A DNA stretch of 64,000 nucleotides from the NCBI GenBank assembly GCA_016342755.1, contig JAEINS010000012.1, positions 62,001 through 126,000 on the forward strand, written 5' to 3'. This DNA is from Melioribacteraceae bacterium (GTDB lineage: Bacteria; Bacteroidota; Ignavibacteria; Ignavibacteriales; Melioribacteraceae). Under the pieces are notes generated by a model. It had not been told where the DNA came from and searched no databases. It saw only the letters and a list, made by a program, of their open reading frames with translations. The translations under genes were made by a program, and so were the position numbers. Shown here piece after piece: positions 35,194 through 43,463 of this stretch (position 1 is the stretch's first letter; each line of letters starts with the position of its first letter).

Positions 35194-37665
35194 CTATTTT
35201 ATTAACATCATTTTTCTTGTTTGAACAAAATCATTTGCTTTAATAGAATAGAAATAAATTCCAGTTGAAAGAACTGAAGCATTAAATTTATAAGTGTGAG
35301 TACCAGCACTTAATTCTTCGTTTACTAAATCAGTTACTTTTTCGCCAAGAACATTAAAAATACTTAATGTAACTAAACCTTTAACAGGAATACTAAAGTT
35401 TATGTTTGTGCTTGGATTAAAAGGATTTGGATAATTCTGCTCTAATTCATAAGTAGAGATAACTGTAGAAGTATTTTCGTTAACGTCAGTCATTTTATCG
35501 CCAATCCATGTATAAGACCAACGAGCCGGAGAAACATGAGATTGATCTTCGTTATTAGGAGAATAAGTAATAATTCCGGTTCTAGGTTCGCCATCAGCAT
35601 CATTTACAGAAATATCAAGAGGAATTCTCATTCCCTCTACAGGATGGAATCTATTTCTTGAAGCATCTGCTAAAGAATCTAAAGAGAATTTCGCTTCAAC
35701 TACATAACCGCCTAAAAATCCTTCTTCCCAATAATAATTTGCTGTTCCTTCTTTTGCAACAACTTTACTGCCAACGTTATCTAATATAGCCTGTGCTTTG
35801 TTAAATCTAAAGTGATAATCTGATTCATCACCTGTTTTATATGATCCATGTGCCGCACCATGCCAGTCGTAGAAACCAATAAATAAATCAGGAGCGTCAT
35901 TCATCCAAGAATCGGAAGCAACATCTGGTGATACTTCATCATCTGTAACATCAAAAGCTACATATAAATAATCATCATCAAAAGCTATATAAGTAACTAC
36001 TGAACAATCATCATCACCGTCTACTGCCTGATTAGCGGGATAAAACGCTGTATTTGTAGTAGTACTTACTACTATTGGTGTAACACCAGCCCAATCAGCT
36101 AAATCACCATCAGCAACAAAATTTGACGGAGCACCCATATTAATATAAGGTACACCTTCAGCAGTGTTAGAGATAGCTACATCATTAACCGCAACAGGAC
36201 TTTCATTACCGGCTGCATCAAAACAGATTACCGCATAATAATATTCTAGAACCTGATCTTCTCCCGGAGCACGAAGAACATGATCAACTGCTAATAATTC
36301 ACCGATAAACTTTTGAGTTAAAACTTCAACACCCGCAGCTGTTACATCGGTAATAGGATCTAAACTATAATAAATTGAATATGCTTCATTTACTTCGCCC
36401 GGTACTTTATCCCAGGTTACTGTATTAATATATGTACCCTGTATTGCAGTTACATTTTGCGGAGCTTCAGGATTAATTAAATCGAAGAATGGAGTTCCTG
36501 TCCACCAGTCATCCATATAAACTGTTTTTCCTGATCCATTACCTTCAGTTAATATTTGCAGTACTTTTACTGAATCAAAATTAAAATCAGCAGTTCCATC
36601 AAAATAAGTCATCATTTCAGTTAACGGGAATTCATAAGAATGCCATTCGCCATCAGTAGTTGGATCGAAGTTAGCACCAATTTTTGCGGCACCATCTTCA
36701 AACTGAAGACGTAAAGTTCCAACACCATCTTCGGCTTTCATTTTGAATTTCAAAGTATCAAGATTCCATCTTAAAGATAAATTTGCAGGTGATAGTAAAT
36801 TAAAACCATAGCCTGTCCACGCATCATTTTGAACCCATTTTAACGCATTTGGAGATTCAGGATTATTACCCGCGCCTTCAACTAATTCAGCAGTTCCGCC
36901 CCATTGGAATAATTCCATAGTACTAGGAATAGCCGCACCGTTAAAAAATACTAAAGGATTTTCAGCAGCGCCTTTAAGGGCAATTTTATCAATTAAGATA
37001 GTACCAGTACAAGTATTCCCGTCTCCGCCACCGCCAATAGAGAATTCAAAACAGAAACCTTTAATTTTGTCTTTGTCTAATATATTGTTACCTGCAACAC
37101 CAGACCAGCCAGTTCTGTTAAATGCTTCGCCATTCCATGCTGCATTATCGGGATTCCAGTCTAAAGCAATTTTAAATTCTGTCCACTCATTTGTACTATC
37201 ATCTAATATGTATTCAAAACTATAATAGAATTCACCTTCACCACTATCATAAGTTTTATTACCATCAGGAGCATCACTTACATCATAAAGGTTTACTCTT
37301 AAATGTACTTGACCTGGATCACTTTGTGGTGCAACATTTTTATACCAAAATGATAAAGTATCAAATGCTGACCAATCATATACGGAATTTGAATCAGGAT
37401 GGTAATGTTCAATTTTACCAAATCCACCCCAGCTTTCACTATTTTGAACTGTATAATCAATTTGCATTGATCCAGCGCCGCTTACCGCATCACTTGTAAA
37501 TGATGGTGTACAATTATGTAAAGTTGAATCTGAATTATCTCCAAATACTTTAGCCCAAAAAGATGTATCAAGAGGTTCTTCATCAAAATCCCAAAGAACT
37601 TTTTCCTGAGCAAAAAAACCGCTCACTGTAAAAAGCATTAAAAAAACAATAAGAAAACGTTTCAT
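35194..37665 (-). CDS. T9SS-secreted multi-domain carbohydrate-binding protein
   Basis: An 823-residue secreted protein without a recognisable catalytic domain. After the signal peptide (to about FFAQ) come two jelly-roll, CBM11-like segments (about 20-225 with VLWDFDEEPLDTSFW, and about 230-400), a fibronectin III domain (about 410-500), and a CBM9/DOMON-like domain (about 520-720, beginning DGDLADWAGVTPIV, with DDYLYVAFDVTDDEV). A T9SS C-terminal domain with YPNPFNPSTNINF ends it. AGGAG lies 5 bases before the ATG at 37665, which fixes the start over a longer open frame. It is probably a surface glycan-binding protein that takes the role SusE/F-type proteins have elsewhere. Confidence 0.82.
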   Translation of the reverse strand: MKRFLIVFLMLFTVSGFFAQEKVLWDFDEEPLDTSFWAKVFGDNSDSTLHNCTPSFTSDAVSGAGSMQIDYTVQNSESWGGFGKIEHYHPDSNSVYDWSAFDTLSFWYKNVAPQSDPGQVHLRVNLYDVSDAPDGNKTYDSGEGEFYYSFEYILDDSTNEWTEFKIALDWNPDNAAWNGEAFNRTGWSGVAGNNILDKDKIKGFCFEFSIGGGGDGNTCTGTILIDKIALKGAAENPLVFFNGAAIPSTMELFQWGGTAELVEGAGNNPESPNALKWVQNDAWTGYGFNLLSPANLSLRWNLDTLKFKMKAEDGVGTLRLQFEDGAAKIGANFDPTTDGEWHSYEFPLTEMMTYFDGTADFNFDSVKVLQILTEGNGSGKTVYMDDWWTGTPFFDLINPEAPQNVTAIQGTYINTVTWDKVPGEVNEAYSIYYSLDPITDVTAAGVEVLTQKFIGELLAVDHVLRAPGEDQVLEYYYAVICFDAAGNESPVAVNDVAISNTAEGVPYINMGAPSNFVADGDLADWAGVTPIVVSTTTNTAFYPANQAVDGDDDCSVVTYIAFDDDYLYVAFDVTDDEVSPDVASDSWMNDAPDLFIGFYDWHGAAHGSYKTGDESDYHFRFNKAQAILDNVGSKVVAKEGTANYYWEEGFLGGYVVEAKFSLDSLADASRNRFHPVEGMRIPLDISVNDADGEPRTGIITYSPNNEDQSHVSPARWSYTWIGDKMTDVNENTSTVISTYELEQNYPNPFNPSTNINFSIPVKGLVTLSIFNVLGEKVTDLVNEELSAGTHTYKFNASVLSTGIYFYSIKANDFVQTRKMMLIK

Positions 37666-37693
37666 AATAACTCCTAGTTTGTTGTTAGAATAG

Positions 37694-37709
37694 AATGACA
37701 ATTGTCATT
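37694..37709. promoter_or_regulatory. 16-base perfect palindrome upstream of the T9SS binding protein gene
   Basis: AATGACAATTGTCATT is a perfect palindrome without spacer. It is 29 bases before the start codon of the binding-protein gene and directly after the SSS symporter stop. Compact symmetry and position fit an operator; a weak terminator is the alternative. Confidence 0.4.
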
Positions 37710-37710
37710 A

Positions 37711-39309
37711 TTAAATTAGTATTTCTAAAAGAATCAAAATTAAAACAAATGTTAATGAACCGATTATAGGTGTCTTGTAGTGCGAATACTCCAATCCTAC
37801 ACTTTGCAGACTAAACGTATAATCCTTAATTAGATTACTGACTTTTATATTGTTTGTTAATTTACTAACGGTTACTAAAATGACAGATGAAATTACAAAT
37901 AATACAAATGAAAAATATAGATAGTTAATATTATTGAATTCTATAAAAATGGGTGAAATAAACGAATCAGCGGGAATTATGTAAGGGGCAATTAGTTTTA
38001 TTAAACCAATTAAACCACCAATAAAAAGGGTCCACATAACACCTTTACTGTTAGCGCCTTTCCAAAAAATACCAAATAAAAATATACTTGTAATTGGAGG
38101 ACTTAAGTAAGCCTGGATTTCCTGAAGTGAAAAATAGATTTGTATATCCATTACTTTAACAATAGGAATAATACTAATAGTAATTAGAATTATTATTGTT
38201 GTAGATAATCTGCCAACTAATACAAGTTCATGTTCCGAAGCTTTTTGTTTTATTAGTTTGTAAATATCGTTTGTAAAAAGTGCCGCCGCGCTGTTAAAAG
38301 AACTTGCCAATGATGACATAAGCGCGGAAATAATTCCTACTAAAATTAAACCCTTTATCCCGGAAGGAATAAAAGAACCATTTATTAAATTTGATAATGC
38401 AAAGTTTCCGTTTGATTCAGGATATAAAATGCTGGCAATTAAACCTGGTATAATTATAAAAAATATTGGAAGTGATTTTAAGAATGCTGTTAATAAAGTG
38501 CCCTTTCGCGCTTGTTTAATATTTTTAGCGCTTAATATTCTCTGCATTATATATTGATCTGTGCACCAATACCAAATTCCTATTATTGGCGCTCCTAATA
38601 TAATCCCTAACCAGGGATATTGAGGATCACTTAATGGTTTTGTAATATCTAAATATGAGCCTGGTATTTTTGCGAAGAATTGTTCAATTCCGCCAATTTC
38701 CGATATTCCGAAGAAAGTTAAAAGAAATGCGGCTAATAATAATAAAACTGATTGAACAATTTGTGTATTTACAACTGATCTCATTCCGCCAATAACCGTA
38801 TAAACACCGGTAATTAAAATTATAAGTATTGTAGCATTTAAGACATTTAATTCCAGAACTTCACTAAGAATAAAGCCGCCGGCTAAAATTGTAACAGAGA
38901 TTTTTGTAATGAAGTAAAATACAATGGAAATAACAGCTATAATTGTACGAATTTTATTATTAAAACGCTCACCAAAAAATTGAGGCATTGTTAAAGTTTT
39001 TGTTTTTATTAAAACAGGAGCAATAAACCATCCAAGGAAAATAAGAATAAATACTGCCAGCCATTCAAATTGCCCTACACACAATCCCCTTTCAGAACCG
39101 GCAGCAATTAAACCAACAAAATGTGCAGTAGAAATATTAGTAGCAAAAATTGATAATCCAATAGCAACCCACCCAAGATTTCTTCCGGCTAAAAAATAAT
39201 CTTCGGTTGTATGCTGCTTTGATTTTACAGTATACAAACCAATTACCAGAATTGCGCAAAAGTAGATTACCAACACAATATTATCAAATAAATCTAAGCC
39301 GCTTACCAA
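37711..39309 (-). CDS. SSS family sodium/sugar symporter
   Basis: A 532-residue inner-membrane protein with about 13-14 hydrophobic segments of the sodium:solute symporter (SGLT) family. TTEDYFLAGRNLGWVAIGLS at the first loop, ATNISTAHFVGLIAAG around the sodium site, GGMRSVVNTQIVQSVLL in segment 5 and WYWCTDQYIMQRILSAK are characteristic of its sugar-transporting branch. It probably imports glucose or a short glucoside released by the GH enzymes. The start is TTG at 39309, preceded by AGGA at a proper distance. A weak -24/-12-like site lies at 39337-39352. Confidence 0.9.
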   Translation of the reverse strand: MVSGLDLFDNIVLVIYFCAILVIGLYTVKSKQHTTEDYFLAGRNLGWVAIGLSIFATNISTAHFVGLIAAGSERGLCVGQFEWLAVFILIFLGWFIAPVLIKTKTLTMPQFFGERFNNKIRTIIAVISIVFYFITKISVTILAGGFILSEVLELNVLNATILIILITGVYTVIGGMRSVVNTQIVQSVLLLLAAFLLTFFGISEIGGIEQFFAKIPGSYLDITKPLSDPQYPWLGIILGAPIIGIWYWCTDQYIMQRILSAKNIKQARKGTLLTAFLKSLPIFFIIIPGLIASILYPESNGNFALSNLINGSFIPSGIKGLILVGIISALMSSLASSFNSAAALFTNDIYKLIKQKASEHELVLVGRLSTTIIILITISIIPIVKVMDIQIYFSLQEIQAYLSPPITSIFLFGIFWKGANSKGVMWTLFIGGLIGLIKLIAPYIIPADSFISPIFIEFNNINYLYFSFVLFVISSVILVTVSKLTNNIKVSNLIKDYTFSLQSVGLEYSHYKTPIIGSLTFVLILILLEILI

Positions 39310-39336
39310 ATTACATTCCTGCTTTTTCTTTGTAAA

Positions 39337-39352
39337 AACATAATTCGTACCA
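39337..39352 (-). promoter_or_regulatory. Partial sigma-54-like -24/-12 site upstream of the SSS symporter gene
   Basis: The - strand reads TGGTACGAATTATGTT against the consensus TGGCACG-N4-TTGCW. The GG of the -24 element and the G of the -12 element are at correct spacing, but the C of the -12 GC is T. It is 28 bases before the start codon. Weak by itself; interesting because an activator of sigma-54 is encoded in this locus. Confidence 0.25.
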
Positions 39353-39462
39353 AATAAGAAATGTTGATTTATCTACTATTTAAGGGGGTTTTAGACGGTT
39401 TGTTATCAAAATTATAATGGTAAGAATAATGGGATTATCTTTTTTTTAATCCAAATTGCGCA

Positions 39463-41286
39463 TTATTTTTTCATAGCTTTAAGTTTACTGTAAATTTTAT
39501 CGGCATTAGGATATTTGGGATTTATGGCAATACACTTTTTAATGCAGTTAAATGCCGGTTCCGGTTTTCTTAAGAAAAAATAAGCACTGGAAAGTTTGAA
39601 ATATACTTCTGCGTTGTTTTTATCGTACAGCAAACAATTATTAAAGTTATTAACTGCCATGTTTAACATACCAAGTTTTAGATTTGTATTGCCCAGTAAC
39701 TTATAATTAGAAAAACCCGGGAAGTATTTTACCATTTCTTCTATTTTTGGTAAAGCTAATTTATGTTTATTAACTTTAAGTAATTTATGAATTAAATATT
39801 TATAGGCCGATTCATCGTAAGGTTTATCGGCAATCTGAGTAGACATTTCTTTATAAAAGGAGAAATAATCTTTTTTATTATAGAAATTATCCGCAATAGT
39901 TTTATGAGCTTTCTCCCAGCTGGTATTTTTATTAATTATATCCAGTGCTAAAGATTCAATTTCATTTGCCGGAGATATTTTATGCTTAATCTGATTTGCA
40001 ATTTTTACAAATGGATATGTTGTTAAAAGCCGGTTAACTTTAAATTTAACATAAGCTGAATCTAATCCGGTAAAAGGAATTTCCTCATCTGAATTATTAA
40101 CATTTGTTATATTATCCGATATATAATTCTCTTTTATAATGGTTTCATAAAATATATCGCCCATAAGTTTGTATCCGGCAATATTAGGATGTAAATGATC
40201 GACCATTAAATTATACCCGACAATACCTTCCTTACTGTTTTTAACAAAATTTTGATTTATTGCGGAAGTTGTAACACCATATCTTTTTGAAACCCATAAA
40301 ATAATCTCATTAAATTTTAAGGGACTTCTAAATCGTATAAAATCCAGATCACTGGCTTTGGAAAGATTTTGTTCTGCTTTATCAATATCCCCATTCTCTA
40401 AATCTCTTAATCCATCATAATAATATTTATTAGCGTCAGAAGAATCGCCTTCCTGTATTACTGAAAACGGAATTTGTTTATAATTAAAAACCAGATCTCC
40501 AATAACAGTGTTTATATTTTGGGAACTGCATGTTTTTAAGATAGCGGAAAGATTTTCTTCAAACTGTGTTATTCCCTTTTTGTATTTATCCGATTCAAAC
40601 AGAATTTTACTCTCACCAACCATCTTACTCATAAGAGTCTGAGAACTATTACCGGTGTTAGCATTTGTATTACTGATAAAACCAGAAATTATGTTTTCTA
40701 AAAACTGGACTAATCTGTATTTTTTGGTTTTTAAAATTATAGATTTCAGCCAATTTGGAGAGTCAGTTCCCACAGAAGATCCCGCGCCATAAGCACCATA
40801 GAATTCATTGTGACCCATATATATCAAAATCAAATCGGGTTCATGTGAAATTACATCATCTATAATATCTAAAACAGTAAAAGAATTTATTGCGGAAACA
40901 CCCAGATTTATCACCTCAAATTTTCTAGCCGGATAATTGTGATCCAACTTTCTTTTTAGAAATTTTGGAAATGAGACCGTGGATGGATAAGGCCAGCCTG
41001 CCGTTGTACTGCCGCCAAGAGTAAAAATTCTAAAAGTATTTTTATCCTTTACTGATTTAAATGCGTCTGGAATTACTGAAGGAATTACGTCTGAATTATT
41101 AAAATATTTTTTAGGTAGAATCGGATTAAAAACTAAATACTCATCAGATTCATTATTAAACTGAACAAAGGTTGAATAATCATCGCCATAATCAGACAAT
41201 TGTAATGTAAACTCAGCCAGGATAAAAAATAGTATTGGGAAAAGAGGAAGCGAAATATAAAAATACCACGGATATTTCTTCTTCAT
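39463..41286 (-). CDS. Membrane-anchored SGNH/GDSL hydrolase with TPR repeats
   Basis: About 607 residues. One N-terminal membrane helix (about 8-30) is followed by an SGNH-hydrolase-like domain: block I TLGGSTTAGWPYP with Ser93, block III-like YMGHNEFYGAYG, and the catalytic pair in DHLHPNIAGYKLMGD. The last third has tetratricopeptide-like helices (PKIEEMVKYFPGFSNYKLLG, AVNNFNNCLLYDKNNAEVYF). SGNH members deacylate sugars or lipids; substrate unknown. I prefer the ATG at 41286, which begins the membrane helix; a TTG at 41316 with GGGAATA is the alternative. It sits between a GH5 gene and the SSS symporter gene, suggesting removal of acyl groups from a glycan or a scaffolding role. Confidence 0.75.
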   Translation of the reverse strand: MKKKYPWYFYISLPLFPILFFILAEFTLQLSDYGDDYSTFVQFNNESDEYLVFNPILPKKYFNNSDVIPSVIPDAFKSVKDKNTFRIFTLGGSTTAGWPYPSTVSFPKFLKRKLDHNYPARKFEVINLGVSAINSFTVLDIIDDVISHEPDLILIYMGHNEFYGAYGAGSSVGTDSPNWLKSIILKTKKYRLVQFLENIISGFISNTNANTGNSSQTLMSKMVGESKILFESDKYKKGITQFEENLSAILKTCSSQNINTVIGDLVFNYKQIPFSVIQEGDSSDANKYYYDGLRDLENGDIDKAEQNLSKASDLDFIRFRSPLKFNEIILWVSKRYGVTTSAINQNFVKNSKEGIVGYNLMVDHLHPNIAGYKLMGDIFYETIIKENYISDNITNVNNSDEEIPFTGLDSAYVKFKVNRLLTTYPFVKIANQIKHKISPANEIESLALDIINKNTSWEKAHKTIADNFYNKKDYFSFYKEMSTQIADKPYDESAYKYLIHKLLKVNKHKLALPKIEEMVKYFPGFSNYKLLGNTNLKLGMLNMAVNNFNNCLLYDKNNAEVYFKLSSAYFFLRKPEPAFNCIKKCIAINPKYPNADKIYSKLKAMKK

Positions 41287-41328
41287 TTCCTCTTTTATTT
41301 TATTTTTAGTATTCAATATTCCCGCTAA

Positions 41329-43314
41329 CTATTTTAATAAAATTGTTTTTTTAGTAGCCTGATATCCGGCGTCAGTTTCAAGTCTTATAAAATACATACC
41401 GGAATTAAAACCAGTTGCGTCCCACTTTGTTTCATAATTCCCTTTTACGTGAAATCCATCAACCAGCTTTTCAACAAGTTCGCCAATGGTATTGTATACA
41501 CTAATTTTTACTTGTGAATCTTTTGAAATGGAATATTTAATAGTAGACTGGCTATTAAACGGATTTGGATAAGATTGATGTAAATAATCCTCCATTAATT
41601 CTGATTTAATTTCATCAACAGAAGTAATTAGATCAAAGTTTAAATAATTTACATTAAAGTCTTTTCCAAAAAACTGTATGCTAATTGTATGTTCCCCTTT
41701 AGGAAGCTCAACTTCACCAAGACTTACATCCACCCAGTTTTGCCATCCATTAGCACTTGGTATATCTTTGTAAGTTGTAATGCTTATATCATCAAGTTTA
41801 ATTCTGGCTTTCCCATTATTTGCATAACCCGAAACTCTTAAACTTACAGAATAAGTTCCGGTAACTGAGATATTTACTGTATACTTAAGCCATTCGCTTG
41901 AATTGATCCAGCCAATATTAAAGCCGTTTGTAATCTGATCTGAACATGCTTCAATATCAACGCCGTCATTTCTAAATGACCAGCCGCTATTAGAAACTGA
42001 ACCGCTTATATTTTCATAATCGGCATCGGCATAAGCATATCCTTTTGGACCATAATCATATTCGGTGCAAAAAATTCTTCCGGGAATTTGATGATCGTTA
42101 AAAGGGATTAATGAAACATCATTTATCTGTCTGAACATTGCGTCTATAACACCTTTTTGTTCTATGCAATTTTTAATTTTTAAGTTTTCAGCCTGTTCCA
42201 TTAAAGCCGCATAAGCGTATGCATTCATTGGCTTAGAAACTTCTCCCTTCCAATACTTCAATAAATACTCATATTTGTCAGACTTAATTGCTGATAATGG
42301 TCCTGCTATGGATTCAATCTTTTTATGAGGCCACCAGGCCCAGCCAATATTATTATCTTCCATTAATTTAATACAGTCACGAAACCATGAGTTTGAATTT
42401 TCACCGGATTCACCTAACCAAAGCGGAACGTTTTGCTGAGTTCTAAGCGTTAATAAATAACTTATTGCTCCGTTATCATTTGCATTCCAATATTTATGAA
42501 AACTGTAAACCATATTATCATCCCACGGATTTTCTAATCCGTTAAAAGATGTCGCAAACCAGTTCCCTTCTATAAATACTATATGATTTGTATCTACTTC
42601 GCGAATTGCGTTTGTTATTTTTACAAATAAATCGCGCAACTGTTCGTTATTACTGCCAAGTTCCCATTTAGGCTCATTAATAAGATCGTAACCGCCAATC
42701 CATTTTTTATCAGAATATCTTTCGGCAATAGTTTTCCATAAATCAATAGTTCTTTGTTTGTTGCCTTCGCTTTCCCATAAAGATGAATATCTGCTGTCAT
42801 AATCGCTAATGGGTTCATCACTTTGTCCGCCCGGCGCGGCATGCAGATCCAGGATTAAATATAATTCGTTCTTTTCACACCATTCAAGCAAGTTATCAAT
42901 CTGCTTAAAACCTTCTTCAATATATTCGCCGGGTTTATCTCTGGGAGTAAGTTTATCGTAATGCATAGGTAATCTTATGGAATTAAAACCCCATTCTGAT
43001 ATTTTATCAATATCAGCTTCATCAACATAATTTTTATAATAGGCTGCATAATATTCATCAAATTGCTCTTGTGTAAGCAGATCCAGAATTTTTGATTTTA
43101 TTTCATGTTCAGCATTCGCAAATGAACTTGTCTGAAGCATATATCCTTCCTGAACCAGCCAGCCGCCTAAGCCAATTCCTCTTAATAAAACGTTATTGCC
43201 TGCTTCATCAACAATGTTTATTCCTTCAGTTTTTAAAAATCCTTGAGAATAAGAATTTTTAACAAGAATAAATGAGATTAGAACTACAAATATAAAGCGC
43301 ATCGAAAATTTCAA
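41329..43314 (-). CDS. GH5 exo-beta-1,3-glucanase-like enzyme with CBM6 and T9SS domain
   Basis: A secreted GH5 enzyme of 661 residues. The entry phrase RGIGLGGWLVQEGYML resembles the exo-beta-1,3-glucanase/beta-1,6-glucanase type. The acid/base is Glu214 in YDLINEPKWELG and the nucleophile Glu302 in PLWLGESGENS. A CBM6-like module follows (about 440-560, with WLKYTVNISV and GEHTISIQFFG), then a T9SS domain with SYPNPFNSQSTIKYS. The start is probably the TTG at 43314: AGAGGTG lies 6 bases before it, whereas the ATG four codons inside has no SD and the longest frame reads through the SD itself. It is directly downstream of the sensory operon. Confidence 0.9.
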   Translation of the reverse strand: MKFSMRFIFVVLISFILVKNSYSQGFLKTEGINIVDEAGNNVLLRGIGLGGWLVQEGYMLQTSSFANAEHEIKSKILDLLTQEQFDEYYAAYYKNYVDEADIDKISEWGFNSIRLPMHYDKLTPRDKPGEYIEEGFKQIDNLLEWCEKNELYLILDLHAAPGGQSDEPISDYDSRYSSLWESEGNKQRTIDLWKTIAERYSDKKWIGGYDLINEPKWELGSNNEQLRDLFVKITNAIREVDTNHIVFIEGNWFATSFNGLENPWDDNMVYSFHKYWNANDNGAISYLLTLRTQQNVPLWLGESGENSNSWFRDCIKLMEDNNIGWAWWPHKKIESIAGPLSAIKSDKYEYLLKYWKGEVSKPMNAYAYAALMEQAENLKIKNCIEQKGVIDAMFRQINDVSLIPFNDHQIPGRIFCTEYDYGPKGYAYADADYENISGSVSNSGWSFRNDGVDIEACSDQITNGFNIGWINSSEWLKYTVNISVTGTYSVSLRVSGYANNGKARIKLDDISITTYKDIPSANGWQNWVDVSLGEVELPKGEHTISIQFFGKDFNVNYLNFDLITSVDEIKSELMEDYLHQSYPNPFNSQSTIKYSISKDSQVKISVYNTIGELVEKLVDGFHVKGNYETKWDATGFNSGMYFIRLETDAGYQATKKTILLK

Positions 43315-43344
43315 AAAATCACCTCTATAAAAAATTTCATATAT

Positions 43345-43360
43345 TTCAAATTTTGCACCA
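43345..43360 (-). promoter_or_regulatory. Partial sigma-54-like -24/-12 site upstream of the GH5 gene
   Basis: The - strand reads TGGTGCAAAATTTGAA. GG and TTG are at the correct -24/-12 spacing, with the -12 C replaced by A. The start codon is 31 bases further on. Suggestive only. Confidence 0.25.
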
Positions 43361-43430
43361 AGGGACAAAAAGGATTGAAATAGAACTTAAATGGAATACT
43401 CTTTTAGATACATAAATTGTTTAAATTATA

Positions 43431-43455
43431 AAAATGATAATGTCATTATCATTTT
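43431..43455 (-). terminator. Perfect hairpin / inverted repeat after the response regulator gene
   Basis: AAAATGATAA (43431-43440) and TTATCATTTT (43446-43455) are exact inverted copies with a 5-base centre. On the - strand the right arm ends in TTTTTATAA, which makes a plausible AT-rich terminator 8 bases after the stop. The core TGATAAT-GTC-ATTATCA also matches the half-sites at 24977-24994, so it could instead be an operator for the GH5 gene. Confidence 0.5.
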
Positions 43456-43463
43456 ACTCTCCG

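Noticed and set aside
39430-39455. Terminator near the end of the SGNH-TPR gene
   Set aside because: GGATTA and TAATCC can pair, but the T run is in the loop and, read on the - strand, no T tail follows the stem.
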